Shown here: piece after piece, positions 1 to 9,587 of the stretch | Numbering within the stretch: the first letter of the stretch is position 1 | Layout: every line of letters starts with the position of its first letter | Assembly (NCBI GenBank): GCA_050257395.1 | Contig: JBLMWU010000031.1 | Location: 1 to 39,557, forward strand | Direction of reading: 5' to 3' | Source: JAIRTY01 sp050257395 | GTDB taxonomy: Bacteria; Actinomycetota; Actinomycetes; Streptosporangiales; Streptosporangiaceae | DNA length: 39,557 nt | Notes under the pieces: model-generated | Database searches by the model: none | Seen by the model: only the letters and a program-made list of their open reading frames with translations | What the model was told of the DNA's origin: nothing | Translations under genes and position numbers: made by a program

Positions 1-501
1 GAGCACGAGCTGTGGGCCGCGCTGCTGCGGCTGGGCCCGGGTTTCGCGGCGTACCTGCTGAGTTTCACCATGCTGGGCACGTTCTGGCTGGCCCAGCACA
101 CGCTGCTGGGCATCCTGGGCCGCTGCGACCGGACCCTCACCTGGATCGGCCTGGGGTTCCTGTTCGTCGTGACGCTGCTGCCGTTCTCGGCGGCACTGCT
201 CGCGCACTATGTGCAGCAGCGGCTGGCGGTCGGGCTGTACTGGCTGAACATCCTGCTGCTCGGCGCGGGGCTGGAATGGGCCGCCCGGTACGGGCGCAGG
301 GCGTTCCTGAGCGGCGACGCCGGGCAGGAACGCTCCCGGCTGGCCACCTTCCGGCGCCGGATCCTGCTCGCGCAGTCCCTGTACGCGCTGGCGGCGCTGG
401 TCTGCCTGGTCAGCGCCCAGGCGAGCGTGGCCGCGCTGGCGGCAGTCCAGCTGTACTTCATCGTGTCGCCGTCGCTGGCGCGCCTGCGGAGGGCGCCTTA
501 G
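1..501 (+). CDS. TMEM175/DUF1211-type membrane channel, 3' part only
   Basis: The gene is open from the first base of the window, so the N-terminal half lies upstream; 166 residues are visible. The visible part resembles the second half of the TMEM175 (DUF1211) family, proposed potassium channels built from two six-helix repeats. The motif FTMLGTFWLAQHTLLGIL matches the family's FW-x-x-H-H signature helix, and it is followed by LGFLFVVTLLPFSAALLAHY, which has the conserved LPF turn. Further hydrophobic helices follow around visible residues 80-92, 120-135 and 145-158. The N-terminal F-S-x-x-x-D filter motif cannot be checked here. The stop codon overlaps the convergent downstream gene by four bases. 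The family call is good; channel activity is inferred from the family. Confidence 0.75.
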   Translation, partial: EHELWAALLRLGPGFAAYLLSFTMLGTFWLAQHTLLGILGRCDRTLTWIGLGFLFVVTLLPFSAALLAHYVQQRLAVGLYWLNILLLGAGLEWAARYGRRAFLSGDAGQERSRLATFRRRILLAQSLYALAALVCLVSAQASVAALAAVQLYFIVSPSLARLRRAP

Positions 502-1199
502 CTGGTCAGGGCGCTGATCGCGTCGCCGATCAGCTTGGCGGCGATCAGCAGGCACAGCACCGACAGGATCACCGCGTTCTCGCGGGTCATCCAGTTCTTG
601 AGCCTGGCGAGCACCCCGGGCGCCCGGCTGCCCATGGCGAAGTAGATGACCACCGGGGCTGCGACGCCCACCGTGGCGACGGCGGCGAAGACCACGTAGG
701 CGATCACCTGCTGCCCGCCTGCGATGCCCGTCTTGGCGATCGCCGCGGCACCGCCGATGACCAGCAGCAGGTTCTTGGGGTTGACCGCCACCAGCAGGGC
801 GCCGAGGCCGACCGCGGCCACCGGGTGGATCCGGTCCACCTTCGCCATCCACCGCGGCACCGGCGCTGCCTCGTCCCCGCGCGGGCGGCCGCGGAACTCG
901 CGGGCGCCCACGCCGATCAGCAGGACGCCGACGGCGATGTCGAGCCAGCTTTCCCAGGCCGCCGGCTGGCCGGCCTGCGCGGCGTTCAGCGAGCCGCCGA
1001 TGATCAGCAGGATCGTCCCGGCCGCCGCCAGGCCCGCCAGCCAGCCAAGGAGGAACGCCAGGCCGTTGCGCCTGCCCGCGGGCGTGGTGAGCATGACCAC
1101 CACGGCGATGATGGGCAGCGGGCTGACCGCCACCCCCAGCGCCATCGGCAGCGACTGCCCGATAGCCCGCCCCACAGCCCCCTCCCCGTCACCAGGCAC
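498..1199 (-). CDS. GAP-family (Sap/peptidoglycolipid-addressing-like) membrane protein
   Basis: A 233-residue polytopic membrane protein. It starts GRAIGQSLPMALGVAVSPLP, the N-terminal signature of the actinobacterial GAP (glycolipid addressing protein) family, which includes the mycobacterial sulfolipid-addressing protein. About six hydrophobic helices are visible (roughly residues 12-38, 45-68, 84-97, 125-150, 160-190 and 208-230). The conserved NPKNLLL motif at the fourth helix resembles that of LysE-like exporters. A cytoplasmic loop with RGRPRGDEAAP separates helices 3 and 4. Family members are thought to help move lipids or other small molecules across the membrane; the substrate here is unknown. 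It stands alone, convergent with the TMEM175 gene. Confidence 0.72.
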   Translation of the reverse strand: MPGDGEGAVGRAIGQSLPMALGVAVSPLPIIAVVVMLTTPAGRRNGLAFLLGWLAGLAAAGTILLIIGGSLNAAQAGQPAAWESWLDIAVGVLLIGVGAREFRGRPRGDEAAPVPRWMAKVDRIHPVAAVGLGALLVAVNPKNLLLVIGGAAAIAKTGIAGGQQVIAYVVFAAVATVGVAAPVVIYFAMGSRAPGVLARLKNWMTRENAVILSVLCLLIAAKLIGDAISALTS

Positions 1200-1426
1200 G
1201 CTGGCCGGCCCGCCAGTCGCTGCCGATCCTCCCAGCGCTGGCGTGGGCCCGGCTCACCTCCCGCGGGTGAGCCCGCCGCCGGCGGCCTGCGTGCTCAGGC
1301 GGGCTTCCCCGCTGTCAGCCCGGCGATAATGGCGCGGAAGTCGAGCAGCGGCTCGCTGAGCCGGTGACGGTCCGGAAGGCGGACGCCAAGGTCGCGCTGC
1401 AGCTCGGGCATTAGTAAGGAGACGAT

Positions 1427-1549
1427 GTGGCCGTACCCCGGAGGCGTACCCTGCCGGTGATCACACCGGAGAACGAGTTCTTCTTCTGGACCTGCCGGGC
1501 CGATGGCCTCGCCATCAGCGGGGCCATCCTGCTGCGGGCCGGCACGTGA
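1427..1549 (+). pseudogene. N-terminal fragment of a DUF35/OB-fold acyl-CoA-associated protein
   Basis: A 40-codon frame begins at GTG 1427, five bases after a good ribosome site (AAGGAG, 1416-1421). Its product begins VAVPRRRTLPVITPENEFFF and continues WTCRADG, which matches the start of the DUF35 zinc-ribbon/OB-fold proteins that partner thiolases and hydratases in actinobacterial lipid catabolism. The homology ends before the zinc ribbon cysteines, and the frame stops at TGA 1547-1549. That TGA overlaps the GTG start of the next hydrolase, so the remnant may still act as a translated leader. A second in-frame tail ending at TAG 1412-1414 (…VTVRKADAKVALQLGH) precedes it and is not recognised. 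1200-1411 holds no other supported gene. Confidence 0.5.
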
Positions 1550-2409
1550 CGGCTTCGTCCTCGGCCCCGTTCGCCGACGCAGGCGGCGTGCCCATGTCCG
1601 GGCTGCTGCGGGAGGTCCCAGAGCCCCGGGCGGTCATCGTCGCCCTGCACGGGGGGGCGGCCACCTCCGGCTACTTCGACTCCCGCACACCGCGGCTGTC
1701 GCTGCTGCGCACCGGGGCGGCGCTCGGGTTCACCGTGCTCGCGCTGGACCGGCCGGGGTACGGCATGTCCGCCGCGTACCCGGAGGAGCTCGGGTCCGCG
1801 GAGCGGAGGGTAGATCTGGCCTACGCCGCGGTGGACGCGCTGCTCGGGACGCGGCCCCGGGGGGCGGGCCTGTTTCTGATGGCGCACTCGATGGGCTGCG
1901 TGCTGGCGATCCGGATGGCCGGCCACGAACGCGGCGCGGACCTGCTGGGCCTGGAGATCGCCGGCACCGGGCTGGAGTACCAGCCCGCGGCCGCGGCGGC
2001 GCTCGGCGCGCGGATGGCGGCCGGGCCGGGCCGCAGCGGGGTCCGGGACGCCATCTGGGGGCCGCCCCACCTGTACCCGCCGGGCGCCGCGGCTGGCGTG
2101 GACTCCCCCAGCCCCGACTACGAGGGCGGCGAGGTGCGGAGCTGGCGGGCGGAGTTCCCCGCGGCCGCCGCCCAGGTCCGCGTCCCCGTCCACATCACCC
2201 TGGGCGAGCACGAGCAGGTCTGGCAGGCCGGGCCGCCGGCGCTGGCCAGCCTGGCGGCCCTGTTCACCGCGTCCCCGCGGGTGGTGGCGGAGGAGCAGCC
2301 GGGCGCCGGCCACAACCTGAGCCTCGGCTGGTCCGCGCTGGCCTATCACCTCAGGGTGCTGGCGTTCGCCGAGGAATGCGTGCTCGCACGCGGCAGCGCC
2401 GATTCATGA
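1546..2409 (+). CDS. alpha/beta hydrolase
   Basis: A 287-residue hydrolase of the alpha/beta fold. HGG at residues 35-37 supplies the oxyanion turn. The nucleophile elbow is AHSMG with Ser115, where Gly is replaced by Ala at the first position of GxSxG, a common variant. The acid is probably Glu221 or Glu223 in LGEHE, and His256 in GAGHN completes the triad. LALDRPGYG (residues 65-73) is the typical strand-4 motif. The start GTG 1546 overlaps the stop of the DUF35 fragment, which suggests translational coupling; ATG 1594 is an alternative that would lose 16 residues with no recognisable motif. The substrate cannot be predicted. The context suggests ester or acyl-intermediate hydrolysis in a lipid-degradation region. 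Confidence 0.8.
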   Translation: MTASSSAPFADAGGVPMSGLLREVPEPRAVIVALHGGAATSGYFDSRTPRLSLLRTGAALGFTVLALDRPGYGMSAAYPEELGSAERRVDLAYAAVDALLGTRPRGAGLFLMAHSMGCVLAIRMAGHERGADLLGLEIAGTGLEYQPAAAAALGARMAAGPGRSGVRDAIWGPPHLYPPGAAAGVDSPSPDYEGGEVRSWRAEFPAAAAQVRVPVHITLGEHEQVWQAGPPALASLAALFTASPRVVAEEQPGAGHNLSLGWSALAYHLRVLAFAEECVLARGSADS

Positions 2410-2578
2410 GCGGGAACGAGAACGCAGGTGCCGGGGCCGCGGCGCCGGCCGGCTGGTGCTGCGGCAGCCGAAGCTGCAGGCCTGGATGCGCGTGCTCACC
2501 GAGCTGGGGGTGGCGCCGCTGCTGATACCCGGCGCAATCCCTTCCGCGAGGACAGTTCAGCACAGGGAAACGAGATCG

Positions 2579-4210
2579 TCAGCGTTCCTGCCGCACCGGC
2601 AGGATGACCGCCGACGGCCGGGCGGGATCGTGATAAACCGCCTGGTCTGCGGCCCGGAGCGTGGTGGCGGTGGCGTGCGGTTCGCCGGTGCCGGGATTGC
2701 GGGCGTAGCGCGGGAAGGCGCCGCTGGACACCTGGACCCGGATGCGGTGACCGGCCCTGAACCGGTGCGCGGTCGGCCACAGCCGCACGGCGGCGCGGGT
2801 GATCTGGTCCGCGCCGGCCAGGCTGACCAGTCCGTCGCAGACGTTGACCGAGCGGCCCCGGTGGTCCACGTCGCACAGCCGGACGAACACGTCGGCCCAG
2901 GGCAGGCTGGAGCGGAACCAGATCTCGGCGCTGACCTCGCCGATGACTTCGGTGTCGGCGGCCAGCTCGGGTGTGGTGTAGGTGAGGACGTCGGGCCGGG
3001 CCTCCAGGGCGGCGTTGCCGGTCCGGCCGCTGCCGCGGGTCATGCGCACCCCGCCGGCCGCCGGCGTCGGGTCGGCCGGGTCGTAGCGGTACCGGTCCGG
3101 CGCTGACTCCCCGCCCGCCTCCCCATCCCCCGTCACCGGCCCGGCGGACAGCCCGCCGCCCGGCTGCAGGTGGAACCGCTGCGGCGGGTAGCCCGCTGGC
3201 GGCCAGGCGGCAAAATCCCGCCAGGCCTCCTCCCCCATCACGTACAGCCGGACCGGCGCCCGCGGCGGCGGCTCCTGCCCGCGCGCATGCGCCAGCCCGA
3301 ACCCGATGGCCTCCCGCAGCGCCGTGCCGTCCACCGACACGTGGGTCCAGGGCCCCACGGTCAGCCGCGCCGGGCGCCCGGCCGCCTGCAGGATCTGGAA
3401 GTCCCGCAGCTGGCCGGGCAGGAAGATGTCGTACCAGCCGGCGATGGAGCTGACCGGCACGCTGACCTCCGCCACCCGGCCGGTGTGGCTGATCCCCGCC
3501 CAGCGGGGCGAGTCCGCGTCGTGAGCGAGGACGTCCTGGATGTACTCCACCCGGCGGCCGGCGGCAGCCACATCGGCCTGGCCCAGCGGCAGCGTCAGCA
3601 GCGCGCGGCGGTTCCGCCTGCCCTGGGTGAGCTGGCGCAGCATCGCCGCGCGCTCCTCCTGCCGGGCGACCATCACCCCCCAGTCGAACGGCGTCTCCAG
3701 CGAGAGCCCGTCCCCCCGCAGGAACTCCAGCGTGAGCGCGGACTCGGTCACGTGCGGGATCATCGCCTTGACCTGTGGCGGCAGCTGATCGGCCACCGCC
3801 CACTGCACGTAGCCCAGGTAACTGGTTCCCACCAGCACGATCGAGTCGCCGCACCAGGGCTGCTCCACCAGCCACACCAGGGTGGCCAGGCCGTCCTCCC
3901 GCTCGCGCCGCATCGGGTCGAACGTCCCGCCGGAGCCGAAGGTGCCGCGGGTGCTCTGGATGAGCACCTGGAACCCGCGCTCGGCCAGCGGCCGGACCAG
4001 ACCGGCCGCCAGCAGCCCGCTCCGGCCGTAGGGGCTGCGCATGAGCGCGACCGGCAGCCCCGGGCCAGCGGCCCGCGGCGCCCACCGGTCCGCCAGCAGC
4101 ACCTCCCCGTCCGGCATCGGCACCCGCAGGTCGCGTTCGGTCACCAGATCCCGGGTCAGCGGCGGCGGCAGGCCCAGCACCCGCTCAACGAGATGACTGC
4201 CCAGATTCAC
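2579..4210 (-). CDS. CocE/NonD-family hydrolase (S15-type serine hydrolase)
   Basis: A 543-residue protein of the CocE/NonD family, which holds cocaine esterase and X-Pro dipeptidyl peptidase-like acyl hydrolases. The catalytic triad is visible: Ser130 in VGTSYLG, Asp261 in GWYDIFLPGQ, and His290 in GPWTH. The N-terminal alpha/beta core spans about residues 25-295, with RSPYGR and QSTRGTFGSGG near the oxyanion region. The C-terminal jelly-roll domain (about 310-540) includes SAEIWFRSSLPWADVFVRLCDV, the conserved sugar-binding-like fold. No signal peptide is seen, so it is probably cytoplasmic. It lies 124 bases downstream of the SDR of the thiolase operon on the same strand and may be co-transcribed. 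The substrate is unknown: an ester or amide. Confidence 0.85.
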   Translation of the reverse strand: MNLGSHLVERVLGLPPPLTRDLVTERDLRVPMPDGEVLLADRWAPRAAGPGLPVALMRSPYGRSGLLAAGLVRPLAERGFQVLIQSTRGTFGSGGTFDPMRREREDGLATLVWLVEQPWCGDSIVLVGTSYLGYVQWAVADQLPPQVKAMIPHVTESALTLEFLRGDGLSLETPFDWGVMVARQEERAAMLRQLTQGRRNRRALLTLPLGQADVAAAGRRVEYIQDVLAHDADSPRWAGISHTGRVAEVSVPVSSIAGWYDIFLPGQLRDFQILQAAGRPARLTVGPWTHVSVDGTALREAIGFGLAHARGQEPPPRAPVRLYVMGEEAWRDFAAWPPAGYPPQRFHLQPGGGLSAGPVTGDGEAGGESAPDRYRYDPADPTPAAGGVRMTRGSGRTGNAALEARPDVLTYTTPELAADTEVIGEVSAEIWFRSSLPWADVFVRLCDVDHRGRSVNVCDGLVSLAGADQITRAAVRLWPTAHRFRAGHRIRVQVSSGAFPRYARNPGTGEPHATATTLRAADQAVYHDPARPSAVILPVRQER

Positions 4211-4334
4211 CGGTGCTGCTCCTCACGGTGGGACGGCGCCGTCAGCCTGTCGCAGGGCAGCCGCGCATCGCACGCCGTGCCCGCGGTCCCTGCTGTTGCG
4301 CTGTCCCGGCCGGGCACGGTCTGCATGGTGGCCG

Positions 4335-5102
4335 CTAGCGCGGGGCCATCCGGATGGAGCCGTCCAGGCGGATCGTCTGGCCGTTGAGGTAAGGGTTCTC
4401 GATGATGCTCACGGCGAGGTGGGCGTAGTCGCCCGGGGTGCCGAGCCGCTTGGGATGCGGCACCTGAGCGGCGAGGCTGTCCCGGATGTCCTCGCGGAGC
4501 CTGGCGAGCATCGGCGTGTCCATGATTCCCGGGGCGATCGTGTTCACCCGGATCTGCCAGCTGGCCAGGTCCCGGGCGGCCACCAGGGTCATGCCGTGCA
4601 CTCCGGCCTTGGCGGCGGTGTAGGAGGTCTGGCCGATCTGGCCGTCGAACGCGGCCACCGACGCGGTGAGCACGATGACGCCGCGGTCGCCGTCGAGCGG
4701 CTCGTTGCCGCTCATCCGGGCCGCCGCGAGCCGCAGCACGTTGTAGCTGCCGGTCAGGTTGACCCGGATGACCTCGGCGAAGGAGTCCAGGTCGCCGGGG
4801 GTGCGCCGCTTGTCGATGATGCGGAGGCGGTCGCCGCCGCGGCCCGCGCAGTGGACCACCGCCCGCAGCGGTCCCTGGTCCGCGGCGGCGTCCAGCGCGG
4901 CCTCGACGCTGGCGCTGTCGGTGACGTCCCCCGCGGCGAACAGCGCCGCCGGGCCGAGTTCGGCGGCGGCTTCCTTCCCCGCCGAGCTGGGCAGGTCCAG
5001 CAGCACAACCCGGGCGCCGCGTTCCACGAGCCGGCGGGCGGTGCCGAAACCGAGCCCGGAGGCCCCGCCGGTGACCAGGGCGGACAGTCCTTCGATGCGC
5101 AC
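4335..5102 (-). CDS. SDR-family 3-hydroxyacyl-CoA dehydrogenase, HSD17B10-like
   Basis: A 255-residue short-chain dehydrogenase. TGGASGLG (residues 11-18) binds the nucleotide, and Asp36 in LLDLP favours NAD. The active site is Ser148, Tyr161 and Lys165 (TSYTAAKAG). The ending, NGQTIRLDGSIRMAPR, is characteristic of 17-beta-HSD type 10 / 3-hydroxy-2-methylbutyryl-CoA dehydrogenase. This points to NAD-dependent oxidation of a 3-hydroxyacyl-CoA, the third step of beta-oxidation, possibly on branched or steroid-derived acyl-CoAs. It is the last gene of the thiolase - acyl-CoA dehydrogenase - SDR operon, 7 bases after the ACAD stop. A matching set for dehydrogenation, 3-hydroxyacyl oxidation and thiolysis is therefore encoded together, with hydration supplied elsewhere. 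Confidence 0.85.
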   Translation of the reverse strand: MRIEGLSALVTGGASGLGFGTARRLVERGARVVLLDLPSSAGKEAAAELGPAALFAAGDVTDSASVEAALDAAADQGPLRAVVHCAGRGGDRLRIIDKRRTPGDLDSFAEVIRVNLTGSYNVLRLAAARMSGNEPLDGDRGVIVLTASVAAFDGQIGQTSYTAAKAGVHGMTLVAARDLASWQIRVNTIAPGIMDTPMLARLREDIRDSLAAQVPHPKRLGTPGDYAHLAVSIIENPYLNGQTIRLDGSIRMAPR

Positions 5103-5109
5103 GGTTACC

Positions 5110-6275
<1,166 letters not shown>

Positions 6276-6279
<4 letters not shown>

Positions 6280-7424
6280 GCGCCGATCAGCTCGACCAGT
6301 GTCGCGTTGGCGGTGCCGCCGCCCTCGCACATCGTCTGCAGGCCGTAGCGCAGGCCGCGGTCACGCATGTGGTGGATCATCCGGGTCATCAGCACCGCGC
6401 CGGTGGCGCCGAGCGGATGGCCGAGCGCGATGGCGCCGCCGAGCGGGTTGAGCCGCCCGGCGTCCGCGCCGGTCTCGGCCAGCCAGGCCAGCGGAACCGG
6501 CGCGAACGCCTCGTTCACCTCGAACACGCCGATGTCCGCCAGCGCGACCCCGGAGCGCTTGAGCAGCCTGGCGGTCGCCGGGATCGGCCCGGTGAGCATG
6601 AGCACGGGATCGGCGCCCGCGACGGTGCCGGTGTGGTAGCGGACCATCGGCGTCAGGCCCAGCTCTGCCGCCCGCTCGGGGGTGGTGACCAGGAGCGCGG
6701 CCGCGCCGTCGGAGATCTGCGAGGAGTTGCCCGCGTGGATCATCCCGTCCTCGCGGAACGACGGCTTGAGCCTGGCGAGCGTGTCCGGGCTGGTGCCCCG
6801 GCGCAGCCCCTCGTCCACGGCCACGGTGGCCTCGCCGGCCTGCACCGGGACGATCTGCTCATTGAACGCGCCGCTGTCGATGGCCGCGGCGGCGCGCTCG
6901 TGCGAGCGGGCGGCGTACTCGTCGAGCTGCCGCCGGGAGAAGCCCCACTTCTCCGCGATCAGCTCGGCGCTCAGGCCCTGGTTGAACGAGAAGCCGTCGT
7001 AGCGCTCCAGGACCCGCGGACCGTACGGGAAGCCGGTCGCCCGGGCCGCCCCCAGCGGCACCCGGCTCATCACCTCGACCCCGCCCGCGATGATCAGGTC
7101 ATGCTGGCCGGACATCACGGCCTGGGCCGCGAAGTCCACGGCCTGCTGGCTGGACCCGCAGGCACGGTTGATGGTGGTGCCGGGGATGGCCTCCGGCCAG
7201 CCGGCCGCCAGCACCGCGAACCGGCCGACGTTCCCGGCCTGGTCGCCAACCTGGGACACGCAGCCCCAGATCACGTCGTCCACCACTGCCGGGTCGAGCC
7301 CGGTGCGCCCGGCCAGCGCCGTGAGCACCTGGGCTGACAGGTCCACCGGGTGGGCAGTGGACAGCCCGCCGCCCCGCTTGCCGATCGCGGTCCGGACCGC
7401 CCCGGCCACCACCGCCTCACGCAT
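6276..7424 (-). CDS. acetyl-CoA acetyltransferase / 3-ketoacyl-CoA thiolase
   Basis: A 382-residue thiolase that cleaves 3-ketoacyl-CoA with CoA. Cys89 in NRACGSSQQAV is the nucleophile. His336 in GGAIALGHPLGATG and Cys366 in QTMCEGGGTAN are the acid/base residues, and NEAFA is the fourth family motif. The length is normal for the degradative class. It is the first gene of the minus-strand operon, with its stop overlapping the acyl-CoA dehydrogenase start. About 45 bases upstream is an inverted repeat (7469-7485) resembling sites before three other catabolic genes in the window, suggesting control by a common repressor. Whether it acts on fatty acids, branched acids or steroid side chains cannot be read from the sequence. 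Confidence 0.9.
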
Positions 7425-7468
7425 GCACGCACTCCCTCTCCAGAGCGCCGCCCGAACTGAAAACTAGC

Positions 7469-7485
7469 TTCTCATTTTCGGAGAA
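7469..7485. promoter_or_regulatory. operator-like inverted repeat upstream of the thiolase operon
   Basis: TTCTCATTTTCGGAGAA has perfect 5-base arms (TTCTC/GAGAA) around a 7-base centre, 45 bases before the thiolase start, in locally AT-rich DNA. GGAGAA recurs in the sites at 11516-11530 (read on the minus strand) and 13746-13769, and a related TGAGAA lies at 12443-12451 read on the minus strand. A TetR-type operator is a reasonable guess; the regulator is not in the window. The rest of 7425-7679 shows no supported gene. Confidence 0.4.
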
Positions 7486-7679
7486 TCTATGGTCAGCCGG
7501 GTGGCCTGCCAGACTGCGGGGCCGGCGCCGTCGGCCCGCCCTACCCGGATTAGAACACAGGGCGCGGGAACGGCACCGTCGCCGCGATGTCCTGGTCCGC
7601 CGGTTCCCCGGGCGGCACGGGGCCCGGGACGGGCCCCGGCCATGACTTCGGCCACTGGTGCCGGGCGCTCGCCGCGCGA

Positions 7680-9371
7680 TCAGCCAGGGATGACGGGCAC
7701 CAGCAGGCGGGCCTGGTGCTGCGGGCTCCAGTGCAGGGTGCAGCGGCCTGCCGGGCCTTTCCGGTAGGCGGCCGGGAACTGGCCGGTGAGCGGGTTGCGC
7801 GGCCACAGCCAGCGGCCGGCGACGACCAGCCGCAGCGTCTCCCCGGCCCGGAACAGGGTGGCCGACGGGCCGAGGGCGATATCAGCCTGCACGACCTGCC
7901 CCGGGGCCAGCGGCTCCGGATGGGCGCAGGCAGGCACGGGGGCGAACGGCCGGGATGCCTGCTCGTCGGGTTCCCGCAGGGAGACCTTGAGCCAGCCGCT
8001 GGTGACGCGGTCGCGGCCGAATCCGTAGGAGCCTTCGAAGGGGATGTAGCGGCGCCCGCGCCATTTCTCGACCCCCGCGTAGAGATCGACGTCGGCGGCC
8101 CCGTGTGCCTGCACCCACAGCCGCAGCGCCATCGGCCCGGTCAGCTCGGTGTCCGCCGGGACGGTCCACTCCCAGCAGGCGCCCTGCGAGCGCGTCGCGA
8201 AGGTGAGGTGGCCGGAAGCTGATGGCGGCGCGGTGGCGAGCCCGCCGGCGGTCAGGTAGAGCGGCTGCCACTGCGTGCGGTCCAGCGGCCAGTCGCTCTC
8301 CTCCCGCACACCTGTGATGACGTCGCGGCTCTCGCGGACCTCGAGCCGGACCCGGGGCGGCGCGGGGACATCCTGGCCGCGCAGGTAGCGGCCGAAGAAC
8401 CGCAGTTGCGCTTCCCGCGCCGGATCGGAGTAGAAGGTGGCCCACTTGCCGCCGCGGTGGGTGTAGAGGAACTTCTCCGGGCTGGCGATGCCCTCCCAGC
8501 CGCGGACCGAGCCGCGGCCGTGCAGGTTGTTGTCGGAGAAGCTGCCGCAGATCAGCGCCGGCACGGTGATGTCCGCCAGGGCCGGCACCAGGCCCTGCCA
8601 CCACTCGTCCCGCAGCGGGCGGCGGCGCTGCTCCCGGGGCAGCCGATAGCGCTGCCGCACCCCCCGCAGCGACTGGCCCCACAACCGGGAGAAGCCTGTC
8701 TCCCGGATGCCGCCGGGGTACATCAGGTCCCGGTACAGGTCGGTGAGGCCTTCCCAGGGGCAGATCGCCCGCAGGGCGGGCGGGGCCAGCGCCGCGGCCT
8801 TCCACTGCGACATGGCCAGGTAGGAGACCCCGACCAGGCCAACGGCGCCGGTGCTCCACGGCTGCGCCGCCGCCCACCCGATCAGGTCGCAGACGTCCTC
8901 GCCCTCCTGGTCCGACAGCAGGCCCGCCGAGCCCTCCGACGTGCCGGCGCCGCGCAGGTCGCAGTTGGCTACCGCGTAGCCGTGGGCCGCCCACCAGGCC
9001 GGGTCGGGCGCCTCCCACCCGGTCAGCGACGAGAACCGGACCCGCCCGGTCTGGCGCAGGATCCGGTACTGGAACGACACCCGCCAGCCGCGGCGCCGCC
9101 GCTGCGGCAGCTTGTCCTTGCCGTAGGGGTGCGCCGACATGAGCACCGGGAACGGCCCGGACCCGGCCGGCCGCACCACGTTCACCCGCAAGGTCGTGCC
9201 GTCGCGCACGGTCACCGGCAGGTCCCGCGCTATCGACAGCGAGCCCGCGGCGGGCTCGCAGACCTCCACCGGCGGGCGCAGCAGTTCCGGCAGCCGCCGC
9301 AGCGCGTACCGCAGCGCCCCCGGCCGGTGCCAGGGCCGGTCCGCCCGGGTCATGGCCCGCTGCGCGCGCAT
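7680..9371 (-). CDS. CocE/NonD-family hydrolase, second copy
   Basis: A 563-residue member of the same family as the gene at 2579-4210, but clearly diverged. Ser183 lies in VGVSYLAMSQ, where the usual final Gly of GxSYxG is Ala. Asp280 lies in GSFSDNNLHGRG and His305 in FLYTHRGGKW. The sequence DLRGAGTSEG (about 138-147) matches the conserved RGxGxSxG turn. The C-terminal jelly-roll contains MALRLWVQAHGAADVDLYAGV. The N-terminal 35 residues are Arg-rich without a signal peptide. ATG 9353 (residue 7) is an equally possible start. It is a single gene on the minus strand and converges with nothing. The substrate is unknown; ester or amide hydrolysis is expected. Confidence 0.83.
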   Translation of the reverse strand: MRAQRAMTRADRPWHRPGALRYALRRLPELLRPPVEVCEPAAGSLSIARDLPVTVRDGTTLRVNVVRPAGSGPFPVLMSAHPYGKDKLPQRRRRGWRVSFQYRILRQTGRVRFSSLTGWEAPDPAWWAAHGYAVANCDLRGAGTSEGSAGLLSDQEGEDVCDLIGWAAAQPWSTGAVGLVGVSYLAMSQWKAAALAPPALRAICPWEGLTDLYRDLMYPGGIRETGFSRLWGQSLRGVRQRYRLPREQRRRPLRDEWWQGLVPALADITVPALICGSFSDNNLHGRGSVRGWEGIASPEKFLYTHRGGKWATFYSDPAREAQLRFFGRYLRGQDVPAPPRVRLEVRESRDVITGVREESDWPLDRTQWQPLYLTAGGLATAPPSASGHLTFATRSQGACWEWTVPADTELTGPMALRLWVQAHGAADVDLYAGVEKWRGRRYIPFEGSYGFGRDRVTSGWLKVSLREPDEQASRPFAPVPACAHPEPLAPGQVVQADIALGPSATLFRAGETLRLVVAGRWLWPRNPLTGQFPAAYRKGPAGRCTLHWSPQHQARLLVPVIPG

Positions 9372-9439
9372 GCCTCAGCTTCCCCCGGGCGGCCCCGTCG
9401 CCGCTACCCAGTCAGCACCGGCAGCTGCAGCCCGGCGCA

Positions 9440-9550
9440 GGCCTCCCAGAAGGCTGGATGATCGCAGCGACCGCGATAGCGCACCGCCTGCACGTGGTGA
9501 CCCGCCACGTCGCCCACTTCCGGCATACGGGCGCCGGCGTGATCTCCCCC
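9440..9550 (+). pseudogene. C-terminal remnant of a VapC-type PIN-domain toxin
   Basis: The plus-strand frame here reads GLPEGWMIAATAIAHRLHVV then TRHVAHFRHTGAGVISP, which matches the last third of VapC PIN ribonucleases (family pattern D-x-x-IAATA-x-x-H-x-L-x-x-VTRN-x-x-x-F-x-x-G-x-x-x-x-P). The acidic residue that normally precedes IAATA is replaced by Trp-Met, and no upstream PIN core or antitoxin is present. It is therefore judged a dead fragment. It lies between the second CocE gene and the MerR gene, in 9372-9587, where nothing else was recognised. Confidence 0.5.
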
Positions 9551-9587
9551 GGGACGGCTAATCTCCCGGGTCGGCCAGCGTGCCCGG

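Noticed and set aside
12..1367. Long open frame on the plus strand at the left end
   Set aside because: Its product is low-complexity Ala/Arg/Gly, overlaps two well supported genes in other frames and matches no family; it is an artefact of high GC.
2406..2578. Short frames after the alpha/beta hydrolase (MSGNENAGAG… and RLVLRQPKLQAWMRVLTELG)
   Set aside because: The ATGA overlap and protein-like second segment hint at a frameshifted small gene, but no family could be recognised, so no feature was called.
2496..4085. 529-codon frame opposite in phase to the CocE gene
   Set aside because: It is the same strand in a shifted frame; the CocE frame carries the full catalytic triad, while this one has only Arg/Gly/Pro-rich sequence.
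7486..7679. Possible small gene between the thiolase operon and the second CocE gene
   Set aside because: Minus-strand frames here lack a ribosome site and recognisable sequence; composition is like other GC-rich spacer.
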